Below, in pieces: positions 9,100 to 17,568 of a stretch of DNA of 64,000 nt. Positions within the stretch are counted from its first letter, which is position 1. The number at the start of each line of letters is the position of its first letter. The DNA is from a virus, in the IMG/VR virus record IMGVR_UViG_3300036402_000303, positions 1-64,000 of that record; one strand, 5' to 3'. The translations under genes were made by a program, and so were the position numbers. Under the pieces are notes generated by a model. The model did not search any database, was not told the DNA's origin, and worked only from the letters and a program-made list of their open reading frames with translations.

Positions 9100-10104
9100 A
9101 TGCCACAACACAACCGCAAAAACAAATCCAGTAACGACAATAACCGCCCGTCTCCAATCATCACCTCACCGGAAGGTGTGAAGATTCAGATTACCGCTGG
9201 CCGCAAGCTTCAAGCGATCCGCTCCTTTGCCCGTGATCCTGAAATTACAGACGCCCAATTCAGGTCGATAGTCTGCATCGTTGACCGGCTGAATGAGGGG
9301 CGTGGCGAAGAGAGGCTCTGGGGAAGTGCCTATCCGAACTTCGAAACGCTGGCAGCAGATATCGCGAAGGATGTGCGCTCTGCAAAGCGAATCGTCAAAG
9401 AACTGGAAACCGGCCAGCGTGAAACCCGTTCCGACGGAGTAAAGAAGCTGAGCCCCGGCAAGGTCGTTCTGAGCGTCCAGCGATCAAAGGATCAGGACGG
9501 AAAGGACAGTGTTAATGAGTACCGCTTGAAGGAATGGGGTGCGTTCGTTGTCGCAGAACAATTCGAGGAGGGTGCGGTGACCGCACCCATACAGTCCGGG
9601 GAGGGTGCAGTGACCTGTAAGGAAGGGTGCGGTGACCTGTCAGGGAGGGTGCGGTCACCTGTCGGGAAGGGTGCGGTGACCGCACCCGACTCTACCCACT
9701 TACTCTCCTCAGAAACTCCACCCACAAACTCACCTCACATGGCGCCCGCCTGCGTCGAGCGTGAGCCGGTTGCTTCGATTGTTGATGAAGTCCGACCCAC
9801 CCAACCGGGAAATGACAACGATCCAGAATGGCCGTCAGCGGACGATGCCGTCGCCAAGTTCGCATTCCACTACCCCAAGGCAGTAGATCCTTCGAAGATA
9901 CGCAATCTCTTAGAAGAGATCAGGAAAGACGGCCGGACCAAGTTTAAGGATATCCTGCGAGGTGCCAGCCACTACAAGAAAGAGACGGTTGAGACCAAAC
10001 TCGAGTTCATCAAGTGGCCGGAGAACTTCTTGAAGGGCCGGCACTGGGAAGGGTATCAGCGAGACCGCACCAAAACGAGGTTCAAGAAGGTCGTGGCGAT
10101 CTAA
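9100..10104 (+). CDS. Replication initiator-like helix-turn-helix protein
   Basis: I start at 9100, where AGGA precedes the ATG at good spacing; upstream in-frame starts lack this. The 334-residue protein has a winged-helix-like segment (NFETLAADIAKDVRSAKRIVKELE) of the type found in phage and plasmid replication proteins. Its C-terminal domain (FAFHYPKAV..., FKDILRGASHYKK, WPENFLKGRHWEGYQ) is typical of rhizobial replication proteins. Between them lies a low-complexity linker encoded by the iteron array described separately. The likely role is binding those repeats and recruiting replication machinery for the integrated element. It follows the small RHH-like gene and precedes a terminator-like hairpin. 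Confidence 0.65.
   Translation: MPQHNRKNKSSNDNNRPSPIITSPEGVKIQITAGRKLQAIRSFARDPEITDAQFRSIVCIVDRLNEGRGEERLWGSAYPNFETLAADIAKDVRSAKRIVKELETGQRETRSDGVKKLSPGKVVLSVQRSKDQDGKDSVNEYRLKEWGAFVVAEQFEEGAVTAPIQSGEGAVTCKEGCGDLSGRVRSPVGKGAVTAPDSTHLLSSETPPTNSPHMAPACVEREPVASIVDEVRPTQPGNDNDPEWPSADDAVAKFAFHYPKAVDPSKIRNLLEEIRKDGRTKFKDILRGASHYKKETVETKLEFIKWPENFLKGRHWEGYQRDRTKTRFKKVVAI
9570..9681 (+). repeat. Iteron array (five 13-bp repeats) inside the replication gene
   Basis: Five near-identical copies of GGGTGCGGTGACC begin at 9570, 9603, 9625, 9647 and 9669; the second has one change (GCAG) and the fourth has GGTCACC. Spacings are 33, 22, 22 and 22 bp, so all sit on the same helical face. Because 22 is not a multiple of 3 the copies are read in different codon phases (EGAVT, GCGDL, GRVRS), which shows the constraint is on DNA, not protein. 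Copies 1 and 5 extend into a dyad with 9-bp arms around a central G. This is the pattern of replication iterons and resembles the lambda origin lying within gene O. Confidence 0.75.
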
Positions 10105-10116
10105 GGCTGACAATCC

Positions 10117-10148
10117 CCACCGGACCTCGAAAGGGGAGGCCGGTGGTT
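10117..10148 (+). terminator. Terminator-like hairpin after the replication gene
   Basis: CCACCGG followed by CCTC pairs with GGAGG and CCGGTGG across a short purine loop just after the stop codon at 10104, followed by TTTC. The stem is strong but the T tract is short, so it may be a weak terminator or an mRNA-stabilising hairpin. Confidence 0.45.
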
Positions 10149-10471
10149 TCCGTGCGTGGGGCGAAGGATCGACCCTAGGTGTCTCACAGCGCGTCAGCTC
10201 TAGTTTTGAGGCGCCCGCCGGGTGGTCACCTTATCGACCGTGGTACACCTCCCGAGCGGTCCTGAGTGTACTCTCGATTGAGCGTGAGGTGCATCGACCC
10301 GGCTCCTTGCGCACTCCTTAAAGAGAGCAATTGTGATTTTCTTCCGCGGTCGTCCGACTTATGCCTGAAAACAGCGCGTTTCCTCAATTCTGGGGCTCAG
10401 ATCTTGAGATGACATTCGCTGCTATTGCCTAACAGCTGGGTGCTGACATTTGCATCCGGTTTGTGCGCCTC
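10149..10471 (+). other. Intergenic, no gene seen
   Basis: About 320 nt between the hairpin and the next promoter. No open frame with natural composition, RNA gene or repeat is seen on either strand. Confidence 0.4.
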
Positions 10472-10500
10472 TTGACAAAAGAAGGGTATCCCTGTACAAG
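10472..10500 (+). promoter_or_regulatory. Sigma-70-type promoter
   Basis: TTGACA at 10472-10477 and TACAAG at 10495-10500 are separated by exactly 17 bp. The predicted start is near 10507. A terminator-like structure ends about 65 nt later, so the immediate transcript may be a short RNA or an attenuated leader for the genes beginning at 10735. Confidence 0.5.
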
Positions 10501-10534
10501 ACCTGACACCCTGCAAGAATTCTGAAAATCACCC

Positions 10535-10571
10535 AACCCGCAAAACCCCGCCCTCACCGGCCGGGTTTTTT
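10535..10571 (+). terminator. Rho-independent terminator-like structure
   Basis: AACCCG at 10535 can pair with CGGGTT at 10562, the latter running into six T residues (10566-10571). The interior is GC-rich and can fold further (CCGGCCGG). It would end the short transcript from the promoter at 10472. Confidence 0.4.
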
Positions 10572-10734
10572 CCGTTTTGGGGGTCGGAATTTTTGGCCGA
10601 TATCGCATCCGCCAGCCCGATCATCAGCATTTGCCGGGCGGTCCTGCCACCTCTCGCCACACCGCAACCCACCCCTAACGTCCGCACGTCATCGCGCGGG
10701 CAAACCTTGACCCATGTCTCAACTAGGAAATTTC

Positions 10735-10932
10735 ATGCCGCAAGAACTAAACGTAGCAAACATGTGGACCGAACCGACTCGGACTGTCGGCACGGTCTTT
10801 CCTCGATCGATGGTCGATGCGATCGAAGTTCGAGCGAGAGCCGAACTAATTTCTCGATCGTCTTGGATGCGCCGAGTCATCCTCGCCGAGCTTTCGAAGC
10901 GGTTCTCGGTGACTCAGGAACAGAATCGATGA
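10735..10932 (+). CDS. Small ribbon-helix-helix-like protein
   Basis: I choose the ATG at 10735 because AGGAA lies 6 nt upstream; an ATG at 10714 has no such site. The 65-residue product has a short strand (VGTVFPRSMVDAIEVRAR) followed by two helices (ISRSSWMRRVILAELSKRF), which fits a ribbon-helix-helix DNA-binding fold. It is translationally coupled to the next gene by an ATGA overlap. It could be a copy-control or operon regulator. Confidence 0.55.
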   Translation: MPQELNVANMWTEPTRTVGTVFPRSMVDAIEVRARAELISRSSWMRRVILAELSKRFSVTQEQNR

Positions 10933-11189
10933 AGAACTTGGATTTGATATCTGGCTGGTCCAATACGCTTACGGCTTTGCGCTGTTACACTCGGTCACGG
11001 GGTGTTGCACTTTCGTCTGAGCTTGAGAACCAGCTGACGGTCGCGCTTGTCGGCCGCATTAAGTTTGCGACGACGGACGAGCCTGTAGTGTTTGTCGACG
11101 ATAATGGCAAAGAGCACGATCTACTCACTCACGTCCTTGGAAGGCGGCCGGTCACGCCGCGGGCTCAGCTCAAACGAGAGGCAGCGTAA
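10929..11189 (+). CDS. Hypothetical protein, 86 aa
   Basis: The ATG overlaps the previous stop (ATGA), and the next gene begins directly after its TAA. The protein begins MKNLDLISGWSNTLTALRCY and includes FVDDNGKEHDLLTHVLGRRP. No family is recognised. The frame is open further upstream, but the overlap argues for this start. Confidence 0.5.
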   Translation: MKNLDLISGWSNTLTALRCYTRSRGVALSSELENQLTVALVGRIKFATTDEPVVFVDDNGKEHDLLTHVLGRRPVTPRAQLKREAA

Positions 11190-11576
11190 ATGGCCGATCC
11201 TCTCGAAACCTTGATCCTGACAGAAGCCCGCAAGCAGGGCTGTCAGCCGAATACAGACGCAATGCGACAGGCGACCATTCATCTTGCCGGGGCTACCCTA
11301 AACGACCAAGGCCTGATCCATTTACCGAACGTCGGCAGCATCGCTCCGGCCGATTTCATTCGCTCGCTGCGAAGCCAGGCGCCGGAGTCGTTTGCAGCCC
11401 TCAGCGACAAACCGCCGGTCACTAAATCGAGCGGCAATCTGACGGCCGACATGAAGGCCGAAGTTGCTGCAAACCGCCGCCAGCGGGCGTTACCCAGCGA
11501 CTGGTGGGCCGTTCGCTCGAATACCACCGGAACCACGGCCCAGCACATGGCCGAACGCGAAAGGAATTGGAAGTGA
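11190..11576 (+). CDS. Hypothetical protein, 128 aa
   Basis: Starts at the base after the previous TAA and ends overlapping the next start (GTGA). It is soluble, with an N-terminal part about small helices (LETLILTEARKQG) and a C-terminal segment rich in Ala, Arg and Trp (ALPSDWWAVRSNTTGTTAQHMAERERNW). It looks like a small phage or plasmid structural/regulatory protein, but no family is recognised. It is the third gene of a four-gene coupled operon. Confidence 0.55.
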   Translation: MADPLETLILTEARKQGCQPNTDAMRQATIHLAGATLNDQGLIHLPNVGSIAPADFIRSLRSQAPESFAALSDKPPVTKSSGNLTADMKAEVAANRRQRALPSDWWAVRSNTTGTTAQHMAERERNWK

Positions 11577-11854
11577 GACGACCGGGATTTATCGCTCGCC
11601 AGAAGGCGGCGAAATTGAAAGCGGAGGGGTATGACGTTGGCGAAGGCGTTCGGGCCGCTCGTGGCCTTGCCCTCGCGCTATATGATCTCCGCAGACGGCA
11701 ATGCGACGCCGACCAGCGAGTCAATAATGCCCGTGCAAAGCTTGAAGCCGTTGACGTGTCCGCGCTGGAAGTTGAACTTTCCGCCGCGTTGGCGGAACAA
11801 GCAGCAGTCTCGGGCGAGTTGAAGGCGCTAGAGCAGCAAGCGTTGGCGGCCTGA
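11573..11854 (+). CDS. Hypothetical coiled-coil protein, 93 aa
   Basis: Begins at the GTG overlapping the previous TGA by 3 nt and continues RRPGFIARQKAAKLKAEGYD. The C-terminal half is a predicted helix rich in Ala, Glu and Leu (ALEVELSAALAEQAAVSGELKALEQQ), probably a coiled coil. It closes the operon starting at 10735; function unknown. Confidence 0.5.
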   Translation: MRRPGFIARQKAAKLKAEGYDVGEGVRAARGLALALYDLRRRQCDADQRVNNARAKLEAVDVSALEVELSAALAEQAAVSGELKALEQQALAA

Positions 11855-12136
11855 CGGCAAGCGGGTTAGATTTTGGACGGCAGTCACGGCCTCGCCCCCG
11901 GGGGCTGCAGTCCCTGGAGGCGCCGTGGATGATTGATGCTCGAAAGATCCTGGGCTCGCGGCTTTCATGTGCATCACGTCTCCGGCGGTTGCTGACCCTT
12001 ACTGCCGACCGACAAAGGATCGTGACCAGATCGCCAAGGCCGGCAACGTTTCTCCGGTTGGATACTTGGCTTCAGGACTATGCTGCATTCAGTTCATTCC
12101 GACTCGCGACGGGCTTATGCTAAACTCCCCGGCCGA

Positions 12137-12880
12137 TCATGCCCGACTGGATCGTTTGTTAGTACCACCAGCTACTGCGTTTTGTTTCGGTAGTCGTGAC
12201 AAGACGCGCTTCACCTGTACTGCTTGCCACTGACCACGGCCGCGTGGCGTCTCAACGCCCTGATCGCTGAGGCGCGAGGCAATGCCGCTAAGTGACGTTA
12301 CGCCGGCAGCCTGTAGCTCTAGGATGGCAAGTGCAGCATTTGCGGCCTTGGCGTCTGCGCGCTTGGCGATGGTCTCCCTGCCCTTCGCAATCGCATCAAG
12401 AGTTAAAGTGACTGGCTTACCGTCAGCGTGTGTCCGCCGACCGCCAAGCTTCACGCCCCGGGCTTTAGCGGCCTGTAAAGCGGCCGTTGTGCGGGCAGAA
12501 GCCATGCGCCGCTCTTCTTCCGCAACCATTGCCATGATGCCGATGGTCAGCCGGTTGGCGTTGGGCATGTCGGCAGCCACGAAATCAACGCCGTCCTCTT
12601 CCAATCCGAGAAGGAAATGCGCATTGCGGGAAAGCCGGTCCAACTTTGCGATGACCAGCTTCGCACCAAACATCCGGCATGCAGCACGGGCCGCCTCGAG
12701 CTGCGGCCGGTCGGATCGTTTGCCGCTCTCGACTTCCGTGAATTCTTTGACGAGCTTCCAGTCGCCTCCATTCAAATAAGCGGCGACAGCCGCTCGTTGA
12801 GCTTCAAGACCGAGGCCACTTTTGCCCTGCTTGTCTGTCGAGACGCGATAGTACGCGACCCATTTTCCAGTTGCTTTCAT
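12137..12880 (-). CDS. Serine recombinase (resolvase/invertase family)
   Basis: The 247-residue protein begins with the catalytic domain: AYYRVSTDKQ with nucleophile Ser14, the loop GLEAQRAAV, and the arginine-containing LDRLSRNA. It then shows the E-helix (GIMAMVAEEERRMASARTTAAL) and a helix-turn-helix region ending LSDQGVETPRGRGQWQAVQVKRVL. The size is that of small resolvases/invertases rather than large serine integrases. It would cut and rejoin DNA at short dyad sites, such as the one found just upstream. In this element it may resolve dimers or invert or mobilise a segment. Confidence 0.85.
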   Translation of the reverse strand: MKATGKWVAYYRVSTDKQGKSGLGLEAQRAAVAAYLNGGDWKLVKEFTEVESGKRSDRPQLEAARAACRMFGAKLVIAKLDRLSRNAHFLLGLEEDGVDFVAADMPNANRLTIGIMAMVAEEERRMASARTTAALQAAKARGVKLGGRRTHADGKPVTLTLDAIAKGRETIAKRADAKAANAALAILELQAAGVTSLSGIASRLSDQGVETPRGRGQWQAVQVKRVLSRLPKQNAVAGGTNKRSSRA

Positions 12881-12895
12881 CTCGGTCCTTACATT

Positions 12896-12917
12896 CTAGT
12901 CAACGTTCGTTGACTAG
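12896..12917. promoter_or_regulatory. Perfect 10-bp inverted repeat upstream of the recombinase gene
   Basis: CTAGTCAACG and CGTTGACTAG form a perfect dyad separated by TT, 16 bp upstream of the recombinase ATG. The position fits an operator for autoregulation or half of a recombination (res-like) site. No second copy was noticed nearby. Confidence 0.55.
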
Positions 12918-13275
12918 TTTGTATACAGCGGGTGAGGCCTCAGCAACCGAAAACTTGCACACGATCAAAGAATCTTGCTCTCGAATCGTCAGGTCATGAC
13001 GCGGCGGCGGGCGAGGCACCTTGCTGTGTAAGGGCAGGCCCAAACATCCGCTGCATTGATCCATCCACCACGGCTTCCCAGCGCTGCACGTCGACGGCGG
13101 TGTGTCCGCGCGCCCGTGATCGATGGCCGAACTTTTCTGACGGTATGCCGCCGCATCGACCGACCGCTCAACGCAACGAATTCCTAAAAGGCCATTTACC
13201 GGCCCCCCATACGCCCCTCCAAAAGACCCACCCTATTCAGCGGGCCGCTCTAAATCGCTGCCAGAAAGAAAAAAC
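12918..13275 (+). other. Intergenic, no gene seen
   Basis: About 360 nt between the recombinase promoter dyad and the tape-measure gene. Short open frames here have no natural composition. The last ~20 nt are A-rich and could include the ribosome binding region for the gene at 13276. Confidence 0.4.
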
Positions 13276-16200
13276 ATGTCCGAAAACCTATCCGTCATGA
13301 CCAAGTTCACAGCTCATGACGAAGCTTCGCCAGTCGTCAGGAAACTGCTGTCGAACATCCAGCGGCTTGAACGCGGTGTGAAGAACTTCAACAGCGCGTT
13401 TGGTGCATCCGCTGACGCCGGAACTGCCGCGTTCGGCAATTGGTCGAAATTGACCGACCGATTGAACCAATCGTTAAAGGCTTCTGTCCGTGGCGCAAAC
13501 GATTATGGCCGGGAATGGCAGCGGAATCATGAAACCCGTCTGCGTGGCGAACAGCGCTTGCACGCCTCAATCCTTCGCTTGGATCAAATTGCCTTTAATC
13601 GCCGCATGTCGCAGCATGCCGCCATCACCAGGCAGCAATCAAGTCTTACACATCGTGAACCCGCTCCATCGCGCATGACCGGTAGTAGCCGGTACGGCAT
13701 CTCGCCAGTGAGGACCGCAATCGTCGGTGGCATCGCCTCTGCGGGCATCGCGTCGGTCTTCAAGCGCCGAATGGAAATCGACACCGCTGAAGTGAAGGCC
13801 AGAATTTTCGGAGAGCTTTCGAAAGACGATATCAAGCAGTCCCGTCGCTGGATCGATAAAGACTCGATCAAGTACGGAGTTTCGTCTGGCAAGATCGTTG
13901 ATGCCTTTACGGAATCGCTCAAGGCCGGATTCAGCCGGGATGCGGCGCAACAGATCGCGCAAGGCGCTCTGAAGGCCCAGAGCGCGGTCGAACTCGATAT
14001 CGGCCAGCTGATTAAGCTGAGCGGCAAAACGGCAACTATTTTCGGCGGCGACGTTAAAAACACGGATCCAGCCCGCGTCTTGAAATTGATGAATGCCATT
14101 GCCGTGGCGTCGGCTGAGACCGCCGCGGACCCGGATGAGGTCATTGAAGGCTTCAAGAAAGGCAACGCAGCGCTGGCGATGTCGAAAATGTCGGAAGCCG
14201 ACCTTGCGGCGATTCTGTCGGTCGGCATCTCGGGCGGCATCCAACCAAGCAAGGCGGGAAATGCCGTCTCCAATCTGGTCTCGACTATTGTCGGCGGCAA
14301 GAGCGCTCGCGGGCAGAAGGCCCAAGACTTGAACGAAGCCGCCCGCATGCTCGGTTACGGTGGCAAGAACAATCTTTCAGATCGGATGACGAACGATCCG
14401 ACCAACGTCCTGGTCGAGATGTTCCAGCGATTGAACGCCTTGTCGGAGCAGAACAAAACCAAGGTTGCTCGCAGGCTCGGTGGGTCAGAATGGGACGATG
14501 AGATTTTGATGCTGGCTAAGCCGGTCGATCAGATCGTTGCGACGCTCAGGGCCGTGAAGTCCAAAGTAGATATGATGGACAAGTCATCGGCTGAGAAGCT
14601 GAATTCGCTTCAAGGACGGTGGTCTAGCATCTCGGCTGCGTTCGGTCTCGGATTGGAGAAATTTGGAGCAGGCTTCGAAGATCCATTTATCGAGATCTCC
14701 GACTGGTTCCGATCAAAAATCGATAAGCTTGATTTCGATTCCGTCAGGAGGAAATCAAAGCAACTCGTCGACGGATTTAAGGCGGCTTTTGGTATTGCAG
14801 ATATCAAGCAGTCCCTCGACGGCATGCTGAGCAAAATTCAATCCACCAACGTCACGAAGGTTGTTGATTTTGCGGCCGGGGTCGCGTCAGGCATCAAATC
14901 GGTCGCTGACAGTTTCGCAACTGCGATCAGATCCATCGCCAGCGTCATGGGCAAGGATGGTAATGACACCGCAGTCCTCGGCAAACTCACCGGACAGATC
15001 ATCGGCTTGTCCGTAGCGTTAGGATTGCTGGCGCCTGTCCTGACCGTGCTCGCGGGCTTGATTGGCATTGTTCGTGGTGCAGCACTGTTGCTTGGAGTCG
15101 GCACTGCCGCCCGCATTGGTGCACGTACTGCACTTGGAGTGGCCGGTGGACCCGCCGCTGGGATGGCGTTGCTTGGCGACGGTAAGCCCGGCAATAGCGC
15201 ATCCGACATCACCGGGCTTCAGGACGCGATCAAAGCGGAGAGGGAGAGGAAGCGTCTGCTTAAGGAAGCTGGTAAGGGCGATGGCAGAGCCGACCCGCTC
15301 TTCCATCCGACCAGCCTCCGCAGCGACATCGGCGACAAGTTCGATAAGATGGGCGCGAAGCTTGAGCGCATCGCCTTCCAAGGCGGCGGGATGACCGACC
15401 TCAGTTCGAGAAATCGGACCGGTGGCGGCATCCAGAACGCCATAATGGGCGGCGGATCAAGCAGCGGCGGCACCGGTGGTATGACAAAATTGCTCAGCGG
15501 CGTCGGAACTCCGAGCGCTTTGTTCAATGGCGTGCCGGGTAGCGCTTTGCCAAACTTCGGCATAGGCCGCAGCGGAACCATCATCAGGCGAGGCGGAGTT
15601 GGTGGCATCGTCAACCAGGACAGTATCCCGTCGTTCACTGGCGGTGGTGGATCGGTGGCCGACAATGTCGGGGCCGGCTTGTCGGGTAACGCGTTCCTTG
15701 CAGCTCGCCGAGGAAAGTTCGCCGAGGAGATGAAGAACGATCCAAGCCTGAGGATGCATCTCGCTGCCATGCAGCAGACCGAGGGTATCAGCAAAGGCGG
15801 AACTATTGAGAGCCTGATGAACCGCGCGGACATGCAAGGGAAGTCCCTCCGGCAGATGCTTGGCTACAGTGCTGACGGACAGATCAACCCGAGGAGCTTC
15901 TACGGTCCAATCCGTCGAGGTGAACTCGGTCCGGCAATCCGCAGGCTGCAGAGCAACCCGAAGGAGTTCGCGAAGTACGACGGCTACACCCAGCGCGCTC
16001 TTGCGGGCAATCACGCCATTGGCGGTTACACTGACCAGGGCCTGCCCACTGATCCGAACGGATCGAAGAGAACCGGCGGTCGGTTCCCGTTCATGAAGAT
16101 CAGTCCGAAGGACGGTAACGAGTTCACTGATTGGGTTGGACCGGGATCGCAATGGGGTAAGGGCCGTGCCGGTGCGATGAACTATCGCAAGTTCATCGAA

Positions 16201-16446
16201 AACGGCATCGCCGGGTCCGGCCCGGTGACCAGCAACGTGCCTTCAGCTGCTGAGAACATTCAGAACGTCCCGATGCTGAAGCCGAATAACGACGCAGGTC
16301 TCGGCGGCAGGGGCGGTCGTGGCGGCTCGACGATCAATATCAACGGTGGAAGCCATGACGCGGAGTCGCTTGCAACGCTGGTCCAGCGTCGCGTCGACGA
16401 CTCGATGCAGTGGCGAACCCACGACAGCGAGTCTGAATATACATGA
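13276..16446 (+). CDS. Orphan phage tail tape-measure protein with C-terminal hydrolase-like domain
   Basis: The 1056-residue protein has the layout of a TP901-type tape-measure protein. A helical N-terminus is followed by a conserved core (KYGVSSGKIVDAFTESLKAGF, GNAVSNLVSTIVGGKSARGQ, LSEQNKTKVARRLGG), hydrophobic segments at ~575-640 (GLSVALGLLAPVLTVLAGLIG) and a glycine-rich linker. Residues ~800-980 (AARRGKFAEEMKNDPSLRMHLAAMQQTEG, ESLMNRADMQGKSLRQML) resemble a murein-hydrolase-like domain seen in alphaproteobacterial phage proteins. Such proteins set tail length and help penetrate the cell wall. No other tail genes surround it; its neighbours are replication and recombination genes. It is therefore either a leftover of a deleted prophage or part of a satellite-like element. 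Confidence 0.75.
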   Translation: MSENLSVMTKFTAHDEASPVVRKLLSNIQRLERGVKNFNSAFGASADAGTAAFGNWSKLTDRLNQSLKASVRGANDYGREWQRNHETRLRGEQRLHASILRLDQIAFNRRMSQHAAITRQQSSLTHREPAPSRMTGSSRYGISPVRTAIVGGIASAGIASVFKRRMEIDTAEVKARIFGELSKDDIKQSRRWIDKDSIKYGVSSGKIVDAFTESLKAGFSRDAAQQIAQGALKAQSAVELDIGQLIKLSGKTATIFGGDVKNTDPARVLKLMNAIAVASAETAADPDEVIEGFKKGNAALAMSKMSEADLAAILSVGISGGIQPSKAGNAVSNLVSTIVGGKSARGQKAQDLNEAARMLGYGGKNNLSDRMTNDPTNVLVEMFQRLNALSEQNKTKVARRLGGSEWDDEILMLAKPVDQIVATLRAVKSKVDMMDKSSAEKLNSLQGRWSSISAAFGLGLEKFGAGFEDPFIEISDWFRSKIDKLDFDSVRRKSKQLVDGFKAAFGIADIKQSLDGMLSKIQSTNVTKVVDFAAGVASGIKSVADSFATAIRSIASVMGKDGNDTAVLGKLTGQIIGLSVALGLLAPVLTVLAGLIGIVRGAALLLGVGTAARIGARTALGVAGGPAAGMALLGDGKPGNSASDITGLQDAIKAERERKRLLKEAGKGDGRADPLFHPTSLRSDIGDKFDKMGAKLERIAFQGGGMTDLSSRNRTGGGIQNAIMGGGSSSGGTGGMTKLLSGVGTPSALFNGVPGSALPNFGIGRSGTIIRRGGVGGIVNQDSIPSFTGGGGSVADNVGAGLSGNAFLAARRGKFAEEMKNDPSLRMHLAAMQQTEGISKGGTIESLMNRADMQGKSLRQMLGYSADGQINPRSFYGPIRRGELGPAIRRLQSNPKEFAKYDGYTQRALAGNHAIGGYTDQGLPTDPNGSKRTGGRFPFMKISPKDGNEFTDWVGPGSQWGKGRAGAMNYRKFIENGIAGSGPVTSNVPSAAENIQNVPMLKPNNDAGLGGRGGRGGSTININGGSHDAESLATLVQRRVDDSMQWRTHDSESEYT

Positions 16447-16561
16447 TCTATTCCCGGCCCTTCCACTGAGGGGCGGGCTTTGTCTGAATGCAAACGAATA
16501 CAAATCGCTATGCAAATGCGAATCAGTCTGAGTGATCTATCTCAACCAGAGATAGAGGGTC

Positions 16562-17101
16562 ATGAATATGGAAATTGAAAGCAAAGTCGAAACTCTGATC
16601 CATCAACTTTTCAAAGTTGATGGATCAGCCGTTCTCGTCAACGCAGCGCAGTCCTCTGCCTACTCCCTATTGGTATTCCTTGATTTTGTCACAGCGCAGG
16701 AGTCCTTTAACGGAATTGGGCACACCCAGCCGTTACACAACGGCTGGCCGAAACAGTCGCGCTCCGTCATCACGATCTTGAAGGCCGCGTATCCCCCTTA
16801 CCCGAGGGGTAACATGGCGCAGGAGAACAAACTGGCGGCAGCGGAATTGGAAAAACTACGAGGAACGATCGACTTTCAACATATCTTGGACGGCGCAGTG
16901 CGGTATGCAAACAGTCGGCGGGGTCAGAACTGTAGGAATAATGACAGACTTTCGGCGTTCCTTGCCGAACGGAAATGGGAAGTCCAAGATAATTCATCGG
17001 TCAAGCCGCCGGATAATGACAACGATCCAGATGACCGTCGGCGGAAGATGCGGTCGTCATTCTCATCTGCTAGCCCAAGTGAGGAGGCCGCTCGAAACTA
17101 G
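16562..17101 (+). CDS. Hypothetical protein with replication-type C-terminal domain
   Basis: The C-terminal part (SVITILKAAYPPYP, ELEKLRGTIDFQHILDGAVRYANSR, AFLAERKWEVQDN) has the same motif order as the end of the replication gene at 9100 (HYPKAV, FKDILRGASHYKK, FIKWPENFLKGRHWE). I infer a related domain without the winged-helix part. It starts at ATG 16562 behind GAGGGTC. Its role is unknown; it could be a replication accessory protein of the same element or a leftover of a second one. Confidence 0.5.
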   Translation: MNMEIESKVETLIHQLFKVDGSAVLVNAAQSSAYSLLVFLDFVTAQESFNGIGHTQPLHNGWPKQSRSVITILKAAYPPYPRGNMAQENKLAAAELEKLRGTIDFQHILDGAVRYANSRRGQNCRNNDRLSAFLAERKWEVQDNSSVKPPDNDNDPDDRRRKMRSSFSSASPSEEAARN

Positions 17102-17327
17102 AATGTTTTGCAACATGGGTCGCGGAGGAGGCAGGCCGCTCTTGGGGCTCGAGAGTCTCCTGGCGGGAGGTCGCCGGTGTAAATCAGGCAGGGTGCGAGA
17201 GGGGGTACGGCCTTCCAAAAGACTCCACCCCAATCGGGAGGTTCAGTGGCGCGCTGTGCTGCGCATGACCGGCGCGCGCTCCGCGCTGAGAGTCGACAAC
17301 GGCGCCGCCGTCGGGCAGAACAGTTCC

Positions 17328-17564
17328 ATGCGTATCCCTCTGATGTTGCTTGTCACCTTACCCCTCCTGACTGCTTGCGGCGGCGGTTACCACCCCCTCG
17401 AAGGCCCTGTCGCAGACATGCGAGGCGTCGACGCCAACAAATACAATCAGGATCTGGTCGTCTGCCAGGACCAGAAACGCCAGGCGTCGTTCGTAGGGTC
17501 CGCGCAAATGATCTCGAACTGCATGGCCGCGAAGGGTTACACGATCATCGAGCCGAAGGGCTGA
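17328..17564 (+). CDS. Small lipoprotein
   Basis: The 78-residue protein has a signal peptide (MRIPLMLLVTLPLLTAC) with a lipobox cysteine at residue 17, followed by a short Cys-containing domain with DLVVCQDQ, SNCMAAKGYTII. It should be an envelope lipoprotein with one possible disulfide. A second, disrupted copy lies 4 nt downstream. Confidence 0.65.
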   Translation: MRIPLMLLVTLPLLTACGGGYHPLEGPVADMRGVDANKYNQDLVVCQDQKRQASFVGSAQMISNCMAAKGYTIIEPKG

Positions 17565-17568
17565 CGGC

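Noticed and set aside
10593-10928. N-terminal extension of the 86-aa gene
   Set aside because: The region overlaps a small RHH-like gene in a better frame, and the ATG at 10929 overlaps that gene's stop.
13584-14348. Minus-strand frames opposite the orphan tape measure
   Set aside because: Alanine/serine/arginine shadow composition, no ribosome site, the plus-strand gene is well supported.
16905-17327. N-terminal extension of the small lipoprotein
   Set aside because: It would precede a clear signal peptide and lipobox with unnatural sequence; the ATG at 17328 is the sensible start.
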